A stretch of 64,000 nucleotides of DNA from Phaeodactylibacter sp. (GCF_022763345.1 NZ_JALEGS010000068.1:62001-126000); one strand, 5' to 3'; positions 51,473 to 60,739 are shown, counted from the first letter of the stretch. A program made the numbers and translations. The notes: generated from the letters alone by a model not told the origin.

Positions 51473-53041
51473 TTATCGCGGCACAGGTACCAAGAATTTT
51501 TTTACTGCACGAGCTACATTTTGACCATCCATTGCCGCAGAGATGATACCGCCTGCGTAGCCTGCACCTTCGCCCGCGGGGAAGAAGCCTTTGACCTCGT
51601 TATGCATATAGGTATCGCGGTCCCGGGGGATCCTGATTGGCGAGCTTGTCCGGCTCTCCGTACCGATCACATTCGCTTCTTCAGAGTAGTACCCTTTCAT
51701 TTTCTGGCCAAAAACCTGGACGGCCTGCCGCAGCTTGTCGGCAATGGAAGCTGGCAGCAGTTCATGCAGGGGGGCAGCGTAAAGCCCAGGGATATAGGAG
51801 GAACCATTCAGATTGGCGGACACTTTGCCCTTCACGAAATCAGTCAGGCGCTGTGCAGGCGCTTGCTGGCTGCCGTCTCCATGGTTGAAAAGCGCTTGCT
51901 CAACGCTTTGCTGGAAAGCCAGCCCGGCGAAAATGCCGTATTGTTGGAATGGCACGAGGTCTTCAAGTTCAACGGCGACTACTGTGCCTGAGTTGGCGTA
52001 GGGGGAGTCCCGTTTGGACATAGACATCCCGTTGACGACAAGCTCTCCCGGTGCCGTTGCAGCCGGGACTACCAGCCCGCCTGGGCACATGCAAAAGGAA
52101 AAAACGCCCCGGTCGCCCACCTGACAGGCCAGCCGGTAGCTGGAAGCCGGTAGTGCTGCCTCCCGCTGCCGCTGATTGTACTGTATCTGGTCGATAAGCG
52201 GTTGGGGGTGCTCAATTCTCACACCAAGGGCGTAAGGCTTGGCTTCAAGCCTGACCCCCTTTTGATGAAGCAAGTAGTAAATGTCCCGTGCAGAGTGCCC
52301 CGTTGCCAGGATGACAGCCGCTGCGGTATGCTTTGTATCGTTGTTAACGGTTACGCCTTTGATGGCACCGTCCTCAATGAGGAAATCGGTAACGTTGCTG
52401 TTAAAGTGCACCTGCCCGCCGTAGTGCTCAATGGTAGAGCGGATATTGCCTACTATCTTGGGGAGCTTGTTGGAGCCGATATGCGGGTGGGCATCAATCA
52501 GAATATCGGATTTGGCACCATGCTCCACCAGCAGGCGCATGGCTTTTTCGATATTGCCACGCTTATGAGAACGGGTATACAACTTGCCATCCGAATAGGT
52601 GCCGGCACCGCCTTCTCCAAAACAGTAGTTGGAATCAGGGTTGACCTCCCCAAATTGCTGAATGGCGCGGAGGTCGCGGCGCCGGGCACGGACGTCTTTT
52701 CCCCGGTCAAATACGATAGGCTTCAATCCCAGCTCGATAAGCTCAAGGGCGGCGAAGTAGCCTGCAGGCCCTGCACCCACTATAATGACTTCCGGAGCTT
52801 CATCCACCATCCGAAAGCGGTCGAGGATAGCGGGCTCCGGCTGATAGTGCTCGCCCGCGTAAACGGCTACGCGCAACCGGATAGCCGGCTGCTTGCCCCG
52901 TGCATCAATTGACCGCCTGAGCAGGCGTACCTCTTCAACGGTATCTGCAGGCAGGCGGCATTTTTGTATCGCCCGGTTGCGTATAATTGATTCGTCTTGA
53001 GCTTCAGAGGGGCTCAGCTTAAGTTCCAACTCTTTAATCAT
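51473..53041 (-). CDS. FAD-dependent oxidoreductase (COG2509 type)
   Basis: A 522-residue flavoprotein. After a short N-terminal domain (MIKELELKLSPSEAQDESI...) comes a Rossmann FAD motif VIIVGAGPAGYFAALEL at about 95-111, then CFGEGGAGTYSDGKLYTR, VILATGHSARDIYYLL, and a C-terminal GEGAGYAGGIISAAMDG that closes the FAD site. The family is conserved, but its substrate is not known. The frame is open 73 codons further upstream, across the preceding gene; ATG at 53041 overlaps the upstream stop region by 8 bases, which suggests translational coupling. Confidence 0.88.
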   Translation of the reverse strand: MIKELELKLSPSEAQDESIIRNRAIQKCRLPADTVEEVRLLRRSIDARGKQPAIRLRVAVYAGEHYQPEPAILDRFRMVDEAPEVIIVGAGPAGYFAALELIELGLKPIVFDRGKDVRARRRDLRAIQQFGEVNPDSNYCFGEGGAGTYSDGKLYTRSHKRGNIEKAMRLLVEHGAKSDILIDAHPHIGSNKLPKIVGNIRSTIEHYGGQVHFNSNVTDFLIEDGAIKGVTVNNDTKHTAAAVILATGHSARDIYYLLHQKGVRLEAKPYALGVRIEHPQPLIDQIQYNQRQREAALPASSYRLACQVGDRGVFSFCMCPGGLVVPAATAPGELVVNGMSMSKRDSPYANSGTVVAVELEDLVPFQQYGIFAGLAFQQSVEQALFNHGDGSQQAPAQRLTDFVKGKVSANLNGSSYIPGLYAAPLHELLPASIADKLRQAVQVFGQKMKGYYSEEANVIGTESRTSSPIRIPRDRDTYMHNEVKGFFPAGEGAGYAGGIISAAMDGQNVARAVKKFLVPVPR

Positions 53042-53600
53042 TGTCGTCGTTCTGCGTACGGGGTGCAGTGCTTGTATTGGTAGAATCGGCTGGGCTGGGC
53101 AGTACCGCTTCGCGCAGCTGATTGTCCACGTCCATTTTTTCCCGATTAAGTTTTTTGCGCTGGGGCTGCTGCTCTTGTTGTGTTTCCGGCCGTTCCCAAA
53201 CGGTGGTTGACTGCTGCAAAAAGTAATCGGGGATGTAAATCCGGCTATGCACCTTCTCAATCGCTTCCACGTCTTCGAGCTTAATCACACGGCGTAGTAA
53301 ATCTTTGCTGCTGATGATCAGGCTGTCGCTCTGAGGGGCCGTGATGAAGTCGTAGCGCCCTTCTTCCAGGAAGAAGTCAAATACGCCACGGGAGGCCTTG
53401 GACATCTCTACCTGTGTTTCCGTCATTATCGTGTTGCCCGCCCAGGGAATAACATCGTAGGAGTCACCTTCGTAGATATTGAATACCAGCAGGTTGGCAG
53501 TTTCAGGGACTTCAAAAACCTTATGAAGGGTCTTTTTAAGCTGTGCCTGAGCCGGATTGCCCAACAGGAGCAACCCTATTATTATCCATCCGATTCTCAT
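53034..53600 (-). CDS. Small secreted protein, paralogue of the next gene
   Basis: A 188-residue protein with a signal peptide (IGWIIIGLLLLGNPAQAQ). The mature part is beta-rich (KTLHKVFEVPETANLLVF, VIPWAGNTIMTETQVEM, EEGRYDF) with a charged, low-complexity tail (RKKLNREK...RTQNDDND). It resembles the product of 53729-54172 in order of elements, with KTL.K.F, then V..W, then GRY. It overlaps the FAD oxidoreductase gene. Function unknown. ATG at 53600 is the signal-peptide start. Confidence 0.65.
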   Translation of the reverse strand: MRIGWIIIGLLLLGNPAQAQLKKTLHKVFEVPETANLLVFNIYEGDSYDVIPWAGNTIMTETQVEMSKASRGVFDFFLEEGRYDFITAPQSDSLIISSKDLLRRVIKLEDVEAIEKVHSRIYIPDYFLQQSTTVWERPETQQEQQPQRKKLNREKMDVDNQLREAVLPSPADSTNTSTAPRTQNDDND

Positions 53601-53650
53601 TGATTCTGCAAATTTGAGCGCCAAAGGTAATGGGAACATAGCTCTGGCAA

Positions 53651-53686
53651 AAATAAAAGGTGTGCAGCCACAGTGGCAACACACCT
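53651..53686 (-). terminator. Intrinsic terminator between the two secreted-protein genes
   Basis: AGGTGTG/CACACCT (53658-53664 with 53680-53686) encloses a second small GCC/GGC stem. Read leftwards it is followed by TTTATTTTTG. It ends the transcript of the gene at 53729-54172. Confidence 0.75.
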
Positions 53687-53728
53687 CTTATAACGTTCAA
53701 CTCTTTTTAAAAGTTGCTCGCTCTGAGT

Positions 53729-54172
53729 TTACAGTGAGGAGGCCGTCTCCTCGGTTATTTCTTCACGCTGTGCCGGCGTAAAGGCAACACTGCGTGGCTT
53801 CTTAATGACAAATGAAATCCGGTCATTTAGAGGTTGGCCGCCTATTTTGATTTCCCGGCCCAAATTAGGGGCCACGATGCTATAAGTACCTTCTGCTTCA
53901 TCGGCGGTCAGGTTGTACCGGCCGGCGCGCACGAGTGATTTTAACAAAGCTTCTGAGCCTCTGTCAAGCTCAATGTGCATCTGCACGCGCATGAAGGGCT
54001 GATCCCAGTCAACGACCTCTACGGGAGCTTCAACATTCAGGGAGACTGTTTGTAGCCCGCCTAAGTTAAAGGATTTGACCAACGTCTTCTCCACTTGTTG
54101 CCCGATCAGGGTGGTGGTGGCGAACAGCAGGAGGATGGTCAGTGTGGAATTGTAGATATTGCTTTTTCTCAT
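53729..54172 (-). CDS. Small secreted protein, paralogue of the previous gene
   Basis: A 147-residue exported protein: signal peptide (TLTILLLFATTTLIGQQ), then EKTLVKSFNLGGLQTVSLNV, VEVVDWDQPFMRVQMHIEL, and RAGRYNLTADE. The N-terminal half resembles putative auto-transporter adhesin (DUF4097-like) domains that begin with a KTF/KSF motif. ATG at 54172 is chosen because it starts the signal peptide. It is separated from its paralogue by a terminator, so the two are transcribed apart. Confidence 0.65.
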   Translation of the reverse strand: MRKSNIYNSTLTILLLFATTTLIGQQVEKTLVKSFNLGGLQTVSLNVEAPVEVVDWDQPFMRVQMHIELDRGSEALLKSLVRAGRYNLTADEAEGTYSIVAPNLGREIKIGGQPLNDRISFVIKKPRSVAFTPAQREEITEETASSL

Positions 54173-54354
54173 AGTTCCTCCTTTTGGTTTGGGTTTGGTA
54201 ATAAAGTACACAATTTTCTTTTCAAAAACAAGCTATAGCCGGTGTATCGTTTTGCGATTTATTGATTGAGCGCATGGCATCCAACAGCAGAATAGAATCG
54301 CTGCTTTATAATACAGACCGGGCTTATGTCAAAAACGCTGCCTGCCAGATGGTT

Positions 54355-55170
54355 TTAAATGATGGCTTTTCGGATATTAACGAGTCGTTCAAGAAGCGGC
54401 TCCAGTTGATCAAGCGGGAGCATATTTGCACCGTCCGACTTCGCTGTAGCCGGTTTGGGGTGCGTTTCTATGAACAGCCCGTCCACACCAGCAGCGATGC
54501 CCGCTCTGGCGATGGTACTGATCATAGCGGGCCGGCCACCGGTCACCCCGGAAGTCTGATTGGGCTGCTGCAGGGAGTGCGTACAGTCCAGGACTACAGG
54601 TGCTCCAATAGACTGCATCGTTGGGATGCCCCGAAAATCAACGATCAGGTCCTGATAGCCAAAGGTGGTACCCCGTTCAGTAAGCAGGACCTGCTCGTTC
54701 CCGGCCGCCCGGACTTTATCAGCAGCAAACTGCATAGCACCAGGGCTCAGAAACTGGCCTTTCTTAATGTTAACCACCTTGCCGGTCTCAGCCGCTGCGA
54801 CCAGCAGACTGGTTTGGCGGCAAAGGAAAGCCGGGATTTGAAGCACATCCACATAATGTGCAGCCAGTGCCGCTTCTGGTTCGGTATGGATATCCGTTGT
54901 GACCGGAATTTGAAATTGCTCACCGATAGCTTTCAGTATGCCCAGCGCCTTTTCGTCGCCGATTCCTGAGAAAGAATCAATGCGGGAGCGGTTGGCTTTG
55001 CGGTAAGAGCCTTTGAAAATGTAAGGGATTTCCAGCCGTTCGCAGATGGCATTGACTCGCTCAGCGATTTCAAAAGCCATATCTTCCCCTTCGATGGCGC
55101 AAGGGCCGGCGATGAGGAAAAAGGATTGTCCGTCAGCGAATTTCAGTTTGGGAATGTGCTTCAATTCCAT
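54355..55170 (-). CDS. kdsA: 3-deoxy-8-phosphooctulonate (KDO-8-P) synthase
   Basis: A 271-residue cytoplasmic enzyme that joins phosphoenolpyruvate and arabinose-5-phosphate to KDO-8-phosphate, for the LPS core. Seen: LIAGPCAIEG near the start, the substrate-binding YIFKGSYRKANRSR at about 51-64, TDIHTE, and TQPGVTGG-like QPNQTSGVTGGRPAM. The metal-site Cys found in class II enzymes is replaced or absent in PCAIE as far as I can judge, so the metal class is not assigned. Length matches the family. It is a single gene here, without kdsB or kdsD. Confidence 0.96.
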   Translation of the reverse strand: MELKHIPKLKFADGQSFFLIAGPCAIEGEDMAFEIAERVNAICERLEIPYIFKGSYRKANRSRIDSFSGIGDEKALGILKAIGEQFQIPVTTDIHTEPEAALAAHYVDVLQIPAFLCRQTSLLVAAAETGKVVNIKKGQFLSPGAMQFAADKVRAAGNEQVLLTERGTTFGYQDLIVDFRGIPTMQSIGAPVVLDCTHSLQQPNQTSGVTGGRPAMISTIARAGIAAGVDGLFIETHPKPATAKSDGANMLPLDQLEPLLERLVNIRKAII

Positions 55171-55258
55171 AGTTATTTACTTGCGGGAGTTTTGTCAGGT
55201 TGTCGTTTATCAAAACTCCGTAAGGCCCGGTATGGTTCCTTCCGGAAAGGGTCCAATA

Positions 55259-55834
55259 CTACAGGCGGAAACTAACGCCTACGTTGAGCAGGCTGTTGCC
55301 ATAGCCAACTTCGCCAAAGAGGCCCAGGTTGCTTTTAGGGTAGTAAGTCGCACCTATAAAAGCGCTGTATATCAGGGCGTTGTTGTCAGCCTCGGGGCGG
55401 ATAAAAGAAGGCTCGTCGCCTTTGCTCTTAGGCTGCCCGTCAATGGATTCTTCCACAGTTGCCATGTCATAGCCGAGCATACCGCCACCGTAGATGTTAA
55501 ATTTTTCGCCTACCTGGCTGTGCGCAGTTGCACGAAGGCCTGCTTGGAAAGATTCATTGGAGATATCCTGCACTGCACCAGTAGGGAGGATTCGGCCGTT
55601 GCGCTCAAAGGAGGCATAAGCGGCATACGCACCCAGGCTGAAGTTGGGAGAGAGGCGGACATCCATGCGGAGGTTGACCGGAGGAGCGATTGTGGTTGTG
55701 CCATCTTTGGCATAAGTGGAAATTACGCCAACGCCAGCCGCCAGTTCTATATCGCCGGGCTTAAAGGAAAGTTGAGCAGAAAGGGTAGTGAGGCTCGCCA
55801 ACACCAAGGTGCAAATAAGGGTTAAATTTTTCAT
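55259..55834 (-). CDS. Outer-membrane beta-barrel protein
   Basis: A 191-residue protein with a signal peptide (LTLICTLVLASLTTLSAQ) and a small barrel of alternating strands (IELAAGVGVIS, MDVRLSPNFSLGAYAAYASF, YGGGMLGYD), ending with a terminal aromatic/hydrophobic strand VGVSFRL. It matches the OmpW/OMP_b-brl type of porin-like proteins in Bacteroidota. The frame is open 23 codons further upstream, but ATG at 55834 begins the signal peptide. Confidence 0.8.
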   Translation of the reverse strand: MKNLTLICTLVLASLTTLSAQLSFKPGDIELAAGVGVISTYAKDGTTTIAPPVNLRMDVRLSPNFSLGAYAAYASFERNGRILPTGAVQDISNESFQAGLRATAHSQVGEKFNIYGGGMLGYDMATVEESIDGQPKSKGDEPSFIRPEADNNALIYSAFIGATYYPKSNLGLFGEVGYGNSLLNVGVSFRL

Positions 55835-56252
55835 CGGATTCTCGTTTTTAGCTTTTTGCGGTTTTACTGCCGCAAATGTAGGTGCAAATGGTGTAGGAGT
55901 CAAGTCAATAGGCAGAATTTTATTTTGATTTAATCTTAATTTAAACTAGGCTAAAAAATTTAATTAAAGTAAAACTGGCTTTTATTGCTTTGAATTTTGA
56001 GCAAAATTAAATTTCGATATAAAAATAGGTGGGGAGAAAAGAATCGAAATCTAATTTTTTTGCCTTCGTTTTCGCTTATTAACGGCCCCTAAATCCAGTT
56101 TAGTATAGCGGGGTTGTTTTTTGCTAATGAAAAGCAAATTAAGGTGCCGGGCACTGACGAAAATCAAAGCGTGGCCGAAAAAATCATGACATTCATCAGT
56201 TTGCTGAAACAATATCAAAGTTGCCCTCTTTGTACATAGAAATACGGAGCTT
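55835..56252. other. AT-rich divergent intergenic region
   Basis: About 420 bases lie between the leftward OMP gene and the rightward metallophosphoesterase gene. The middle (about 55915-56060) is very AT-rich. Close to the rightward gene, CTCTTTG (56228-56232 area) resembles the end of a -7 element but lacks its TA. No RNA or protein gene is evident. Confidence 0.45.
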
Positions 56253-57482
56253 ATGCGCCTTCTTATCCTGGTCTTTTTGTTGCTTGTTTTTGACGGGTAT
56301 GCCTTTATGGCTATTCGCACACTGGTGCATAACTGGCAGCCCAGCCTGAGGTACCTTTTATACGGTGTTTACTGGGCGGTCCCTGCTCTTTTGCTGACCT
56401 GGATGCTGGGAAGTGATGCAGGCTGGTTTGAGCATTGGCCGAAGTCAACCGTAACCGTGGTGCGTACCTTGTTCTTTATTATTTACATTTCCAAAATGCT
56501 GGTGGCTGCTGTAATGCTGGTTGATGATCTTCGGCGGCTCGTTGGCTGGTTGGCAAATCAGTTGGGGAGTAGTGTGGAGTTTAGCACCGGCCGCTCCCGC
56601 TTCCTGGCTCAGCTTGGGCTGATGCTTGGAGCGGTGCCCTTCTTTAGCCTTATATATGGTATGGTGCGCAATCCTTATCGCTACCGCCTTTTCAGGGAGA
56701 AGGTCCTTATTCCCGGTTTGCCGGATGCGCTGCAGGGATTCAAAATTGTCCAGATTTCAGATATCCACTCCGGCAGCTTCCTGCACAAGGAGCCGGTCCG
56801 CAACGCGGTAGACCTGATCAATGCTCAGGAGCCGGACCTCGTCTTCTTTACGGGCGACCTGGTGAACAACAAAGCAGAGGAAGCCCAGCCATTTGTGGAT
56901 GTGTTTGATAAAATTAATGCTCGCCATGGAGCCTATTCAGTGCTAGGCAATCACGACTACGGGGATTATGTGAGATGGGGCTCTGAATCAGAGAAAGCCG
57001 CCAACATGGACTTGCTGAAAGATACCCACCGCCGTATTGGCTGGGACCTCCTGCTGAATGAACACCGTACCCTGGAGGTGAACGGCGCCAAGGTAGCGGT
57101 CATCGGTGTGGAAAATTATTCGACACATCCGCGCTTTCCCAAATACGGCGATCTGAAGCAGGCCACCGAAGGGCTTGGCACGGCGGATCTCAAATTGCTG
57201 TTGTCGCACGACCCCTCGCATTGGGAAGGGGAAGTCACCGATGATTATAAGGACATCGCCATTACCTTTTCCGGGCACACCCATGGTATGCAGTTTGGGG
57301 TGGAAATTCCCGGATGGATCAAGTGGAGCCCCATCAAATACGTCTACAAACAATGGGCGGGGCTGTACCAAAGTGGCCAACAGTTTTTATACGTCAACCG
57401 GGGTCTGGGGTACCTTGGGTATCCTGGCCGTGTAGGCATTCTACCGGAAGTTACGCTCATCGAATTGCAAAAAGAAGCTTAA
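56253..57482 (+). CDS. Membrane-anchored metallophosphoesterase
   Basis: A 409-residue protein. Four hydrophobic helices occupy about 1-140, then a calcineurin-like phosphoesterase domain. Metal ligands are complete: Asp/His in ISDIHSGSF, Asp in FFTGDLVNN, Asn-His in VLGNHDYGDY, His in LLSHDPSHWEGE, and His-x-His in FSGHTHGMQFG. The layout resembles YkuE/LpxG-like enzymes that act at the membrane on phospholipid or UDP-sugar substrates; lipid A synthesis (UDP-2,3-diacylglucosamine hydrolysis) is one possibility. The terminal segment WAGLYQSGQQFLYVNRGLG is typical of the group. Confidence 0.88.
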   Translation: MRLLILVFLLLVFDGYAFMAIRTLVHNWQPSLRYLLYGVYWAVPALLLTWMLGSDAGWFEHWPKSTVTVVRTLFFIIYISKMLVAAVMLVDDLRRLVGWLANQLGSSVEFSTGRSRFLAQLGLMLGAVPFFSLIYGMVRNPYRYRLFREKVLIPGLPDALQGFKIVQISDIHSGSFLHKEPVRNAVDLINAQEPDLVFFTGDLVNNKAEEAQPFVDVFDKINARHGAYSVLGNHDYGDYVRWGSESEKAANMDLLKDTHRRIGWDLLLNEHRTLEVNGAKVAVIGVENYSTHPRFPKYGDLKQATEGLGTADLKLLLSHDPSHWEGEVTDDYKDIAITFSGHTHGMQFGVEIPGWIKWSPIKYVYKQWAGLYQSGQQFLYVNRGLGYLGYPGRVGILPEVTLIELQKEA

Positions 57483-57485
57483 GCC

Positions 57486-58310
57486 TTAATCATCGTAGTG
57501 CATGACCAACAGGGGGACCGTGGTATGGAAAACAACCTGTTGAGTCACGCTCTTGTGGAAGAGGCGCTCCAGGAAGTTCCGGTGCATTGTGCCCATGACG
57601 ATAAGGTCAGCCCGGGTGTCACTTGCATATTGTACGATACCTTCCTGCACGTTGGGGCATTCAATTTCCACGGAGTTAAAGCCGATAGTTGCTGTACCGT
57701 AAAGCTGGGCCTGTTCGTGCAGGACCTGCTCTACGCGATAGGGCGATTTGGTTTCGTTATCAATATGTACAAAGTGAATATTATTGATTGCAGGACCGGT
57801 AATGGTAAGGAGCTTTTTTACCATTGCTTCGTCCGCAGCCTGGTAATTGCTGGCGTAAACCACCTCTTCGAAGTTGCCGCATTTGCAGTTTCCAGGTACG
57901 AGCAGCACCGGGCAATGGGCAAAGCGAGCCACATGGGTGGAAACACTGCCAAAGGCTTTTTCCAGGAGGTTGCCTTCGCCGGTAGTGCCCATGATAATCA
58001 GGTCGTACCCTTTTGACATCCTTACGATTTCTTCAGAAGCGAAACCAATATTCAGGATGGGCTTAGGCAGCGTTGCCACATTGCCATTATCCCGGGTATT
58101 TCCTTCGATGAACTGATCGAGCAGCTCCCGTTTGATGCTGTCAAACTCGGCAGCAGGCATATCGAGATAGGGGTTGGAGTAGTCGAAGGAAGGGTGGTAG
58201 GCGTGCATGATGTCTACCTCCGCATTTTGCCGTTCTGCAACAGCCTGTGCGAATTGGTAGGCATTAGCAGCGATGGCGGAAAAATCTGTGGGCACCAGTA
58301 TCTTTCTCAT
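57486..58310 (-). CDS. Universal stress protein, tandem UspA domains
   Basis: A 274-residue protein with two Usp domains. The first (1-145) has the ATP-binding motif MGTTGEGNLLEKAFGSVS, in the G-x2-G-x9-G-(S/T) form. The second (about 150-274) keeps IVMGTMHRNFLERLFHKSVT, where the glycine spacing is degraded, so it may not bind nucleotide. Such proteins respond to starvation and oxidative stress. A CBS protein gene lies upstream on the same strand, but a terminator separates the two. Confidence 0.88.
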   Translation of the reverse strand: MRKILVPTDFSAIAANAYQFAQAVAERQNAEVDIMHAYHPSFDYSNPYLDMPAAEFDSIKRELLDQFIEGNTRDNGNVATLPKPILNIGFASEEIVRMSKGYDLIIMGTTGEGNLLEKAFGSVSTHVARFAHCPVLLVPGNCKCGNFEEVVYASNYQAADEAMVKKLLTITGPAINNIHFVHIDNETKSPYRVEQVLHEQAQLYGTATIGFNSVEIECPNVQEGIVQYASDTRADLIVMGTMHRNFLERLFHKSVTQQVVFHTTVPLLVMHYDD

Positions 58311-58343
58311 AGGGCAGGGCTTTTAATCCATAAAGGAGCAGTC

Positions 58344-58380
58344 AAAAAACACTGCGCCCGCGTGGGTTTCAGGCGGGCGC
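58344..58380 (-). terminator. Intrinsic terminator of the CBS gene
   Basis: The GC-only arms GCGCCCGC (58354-58361) and GCGGGCGC (58373-58380) have an 11-base loop. Read leftwards they are followed by AGTG and six T. It lies between the CBS and Usp genes. Confidence 0.75.
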
Positions 58381-58416
58381 AGGCGGGCACACGTCGGTTG
58401 CACCCTACAGTGACTG

Positions 58417-58878
58417 CTAATGTTGTTTTTTGCTTTCCAAAATTTCTTGCGCCGTGACTTTCGTAGCGGCAACGGCTTTGATGATATCAAAGGTGGTCAG
58501 TATCCCTTCGAGTTCACCGTTTTCATTGACTACCGGGACGGCGTGGAATCGGTTTTCCAGAAAAACTTCCAGCGCTACGTTGATGCGGTCATCTGGCGAA
58601 AGCTTAGCAATACCTTTCGTCATGATATCCTCTACGTTGTAGGCCCGCATGCGCGCTTCATTCACAAAGCGGTCTTCCTGATTGCGGTTGAAGCCGCGCA
58701 GGAAATGCATGAAGTCAGTTTTGCTGATAATGCCCACCAACTCCTTGTAGCGGACTACAGGCACGTGGTGGATGCGGTTGTTGTCGAAAATTTCCTTCAC
58801 GGCGGTTAGCTTATCACCAGTACTTACGGTGATGAGTTTGGTTGTCATGATACTCTTGACAGGATCTAGGACGTTCAT
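58417..58878 (-). CDS. CBS domain pair protein
   Basis: A 153-residue protein made of two CBS motifs: MTTKLITVSTGDKLTAVKEI ... HHVPVV and MTKGIAKLSPDDRINVALEV ... HAVPVV. Such Bateman modules bind adenine nucleotides (AMP, ATP, SAM) and act as energy sensors. Stand-alone forms often accompany universal stress proteins, as here. It may influence a partner protein; none is identifiable. Confidence 0.88.
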   Translation of the reverse strand: MNVLDPVKSIMTTKLITVSTGDKLTAVKEIFDNNRIHHVPVVRYKELVGIISKTDFMHFLRGFNRNQEDRFVNEARMRAYNVEDIMTKGIAKLSPDDRINVALEVFLENRFHAVPVVNENGELEGILTTFDIIKAVAATKVTAQEILESKKQH

Positions 58879-59025
58879 TGCTTTAGTTTTTTCGTATTAA
58901 TGAGGCAATTGGCTTTTACACTGCTAATATGCGCAAAACACCGTTGCGGGCGGTTGACATCTGTCATAGCAGTTTTATGATTTTCATCATTATACGGTTT
59001 TCCTTCTTTTCTAGCGTGGAGTTTG

Positions 59026-59033
59026 TATTTTTG
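59026..59033 (+). promoter_or_regulatory. Possible -7 element before the cyclase gene
   Basis: TATTTTTG matches TAnnTTTG 66 bases before the cyclase start codon. The -33 position carries TTTT rather than TTTG, so the match is partial. Confidence 0.35.
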
Positions 59034-59098
59034 TTTTCTCTATTTGACCTGATATCAGCCGGGGACTTGCCGGTATCTAAACAGTTGCTTTTCTTTCT

Positions 59099-60739
59099 AT
59101 GAGGTTATTGATCATTTTTGCTTGTTGCTTATTTGTGGGTTTTGCTTTTGGTCAGGATTCTATTGAAGACCTGAAAAAGCAGCTGGAGCAGGCGGGTAGC
59201 AGCAAAGAAAAAATGTACCTGCACTACGACCTGGCTGAGGCTTACCTGCGCAGCAATACGGAGGCTTCTATTGAGCAGGCTAAACTGGCGCACCGGTTAG
59301 CTACAGAGATCAATAACTCCAGTATGGGTGCAGAAGCGGCCTTTCTGGCCGGTCGGGGCTATGAGCGCGACCGCGATGAGCGGAACGCAGAGGTTTGGTA
59401 CCGTACTGCTTTGGTCAAAGCGAAGGATGCCGGAGATTCTGACCTCATCATCAAAAGTGTGGAACGGCGGAGTCGACTGGCTGAAAAAGACCGAAACTAC
59501 CGCAAGGCTTACCAGATTGTAGAGGAAGCCTTCAATTATTTTAGCCAGAACGGCACGAGTATCAGTGACCTGGAGCGCAAATATGAGCAACAGCGTAAAG
59601 CCCTTGATCAGGAGCGGCAACGCCTACAGGCTGAAATCGACCGCCTTTCGGAAGAAAAAAATCTGTTGTCTTCTGACCGGGACCAACTACAACAGCAGCA
59701 GCAGCGCCTCGTGCAGGAAAAACAGCAGGTAGAGCAGGAGGTCAATAAAAAGGAGGAGCGCCTGGCTGACGTCTCTGCTGCAAAAGCGAAAGCGGATTCT
59801 CTGGCGGAAATCAATAAAAAGAAGTTTGAAAAGCTGTCTGCTACAGAAGCTCAGCGGGAAGCGGTCCTTCAAGCTCAAAAAGCTGACTTGGCAGAAGCTA
59901 AGCTCGAAGCCGAGCGGAGCCGCCGCGAGGCAGAGCGCAATAAAGAGCAGCGCAACCAACTTCTAATCCTTGCCAGTTCGGGTGTCCTGTTGACTTTACT
60001 GCTGCTGGTCCTCTTTCTCATCAGCCGCCGCAACCGCCGTCAGCTCAAGGACAAAAACCGCATGATCGAGCAGGAGAAGGAGCGCTCCAATGAACTGCTG
60101 CTGAACATCCTGCCTGCCAATATTGCCGAGGAACTGCGAGAGTACGGCAAAGCGCAAACCCGCAAGTACGACGAGGTGACCGTGCTCTTTAGTGACTTCA
60201 TTAATTTCTCCAGGATATCTGAGCAGCTTTCGCCGGAAGAGTTGGTGGAAGAACTGGACCGCTGTTTCAAGGGCTTTGACTTTATTATTGGCAACTATCC
60301 GGAAATCGAAAAAATCAAAACCATTGGTGATGCCTACATGTGCGCTTCCGGTTTGGATGACCGCAAGACCATGCCGGGCAGCATGATAAAGGCGGCGCTG
60401 GAAATGCAGGAGTACCTGGAGGAACAAAAGCAGGAGCGCATGCGCCTGGGCAAGCCTTACTTCGAAGCTCGGATTGGCATTCACACAGGTCCTGCTGTAG
60501 CGGGCGTGGTAGGCGTCAATAAATTTGCTTACGATATCTGGGGCGATACGGTCAACACGGCTTCTCGGATGGAGACCAATGGTCAGGCCGGGCGGGTGAA
60601 TATTTCAGAGGCGACTTACAACCTGATCAAATACCAGTTTGACTGCGAGTACCGTGGCAAAGTGCAGGCTAAAAATAAGGGCCTGATCGATATGTACTTC
60701 GTTAAAGGGGCTCGCGCCGGGGCTGCCGTTTCTGCTTAG
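59099..60739 (+). CDS. Membrane-bound class III nucleotidyl cyclase, predicted adenylate cyclase
   Basis: A 546-residue protein. Signal peptide 1-18, a helical TPR-like region (about 20-150), a long coiled coil (155-290; e.g. ERQRLQAEIDRLSEEKNLLS), one transmembrane helix (about 296-317; LLILASSGVLLTLLLLVLFL), then a class III cyclase domain (345-535). Metal-binding Asp residues are in VTVLFSDFINFS and TIGDAYM. The purine-selecting residues are Lys in IEKIKTIGDAY and Asp in YDIWGDTVN, the ATP-type pair; the transition-state Asn and Arg are in TVNTASRME. cAMP is the likely product. No effector is adjacent. Confidence 0.9.
   Translation: MRLLIIFACCLFVGFAFGQDSIEDLKKQLEQAGSSKEKMYLHYDLAEAYLRSNTEASIEQAKLAHRLATEINNSSMGAEAAFLAGRGYERDRDERNAEVWYRTALVKAKDAGDSDLIIKSVERRSRLAEKDRNYRKAYQIVEEAFNYFSQNGTSISDLERKYEQQRKALDQERQRLQAEIDRLSEEKNLLSSDRDQLQQQQQRLVQEKQQVEQEVNKKEERLADVSAAKAKADSLAEINKKKFEKLSATEAQREAVLQAQKADLAEAKLEAERSRREAERNKEQRNQLLILASSGVLLTLLLLVLFLISRRNRRQLKDKNRMIEQEKERSNELLLNILPANIAEELREYGKAQTRKYDEVTVLFSDFINFSRISEQLSPEELVEELDRCFKGFDFIIGNYPEIEKIKTIGDAYMCASGLDDRKTMPGSMIKAALEMQEYLEEQKQERMRLGKPYFEARIGIHTGPAVAGVVGVNKFAYDIWGDTVNTASRMETNGQAGRVNISEATYNLIKYQFDCEYRGKVQAKNKGLIDMYFVKGARAGAAVSA

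Noticed and set aside
54262..54969. A rightward 235-codon open frame
   Set aside because: It is antisense to kdsA and has no recognisable motif.
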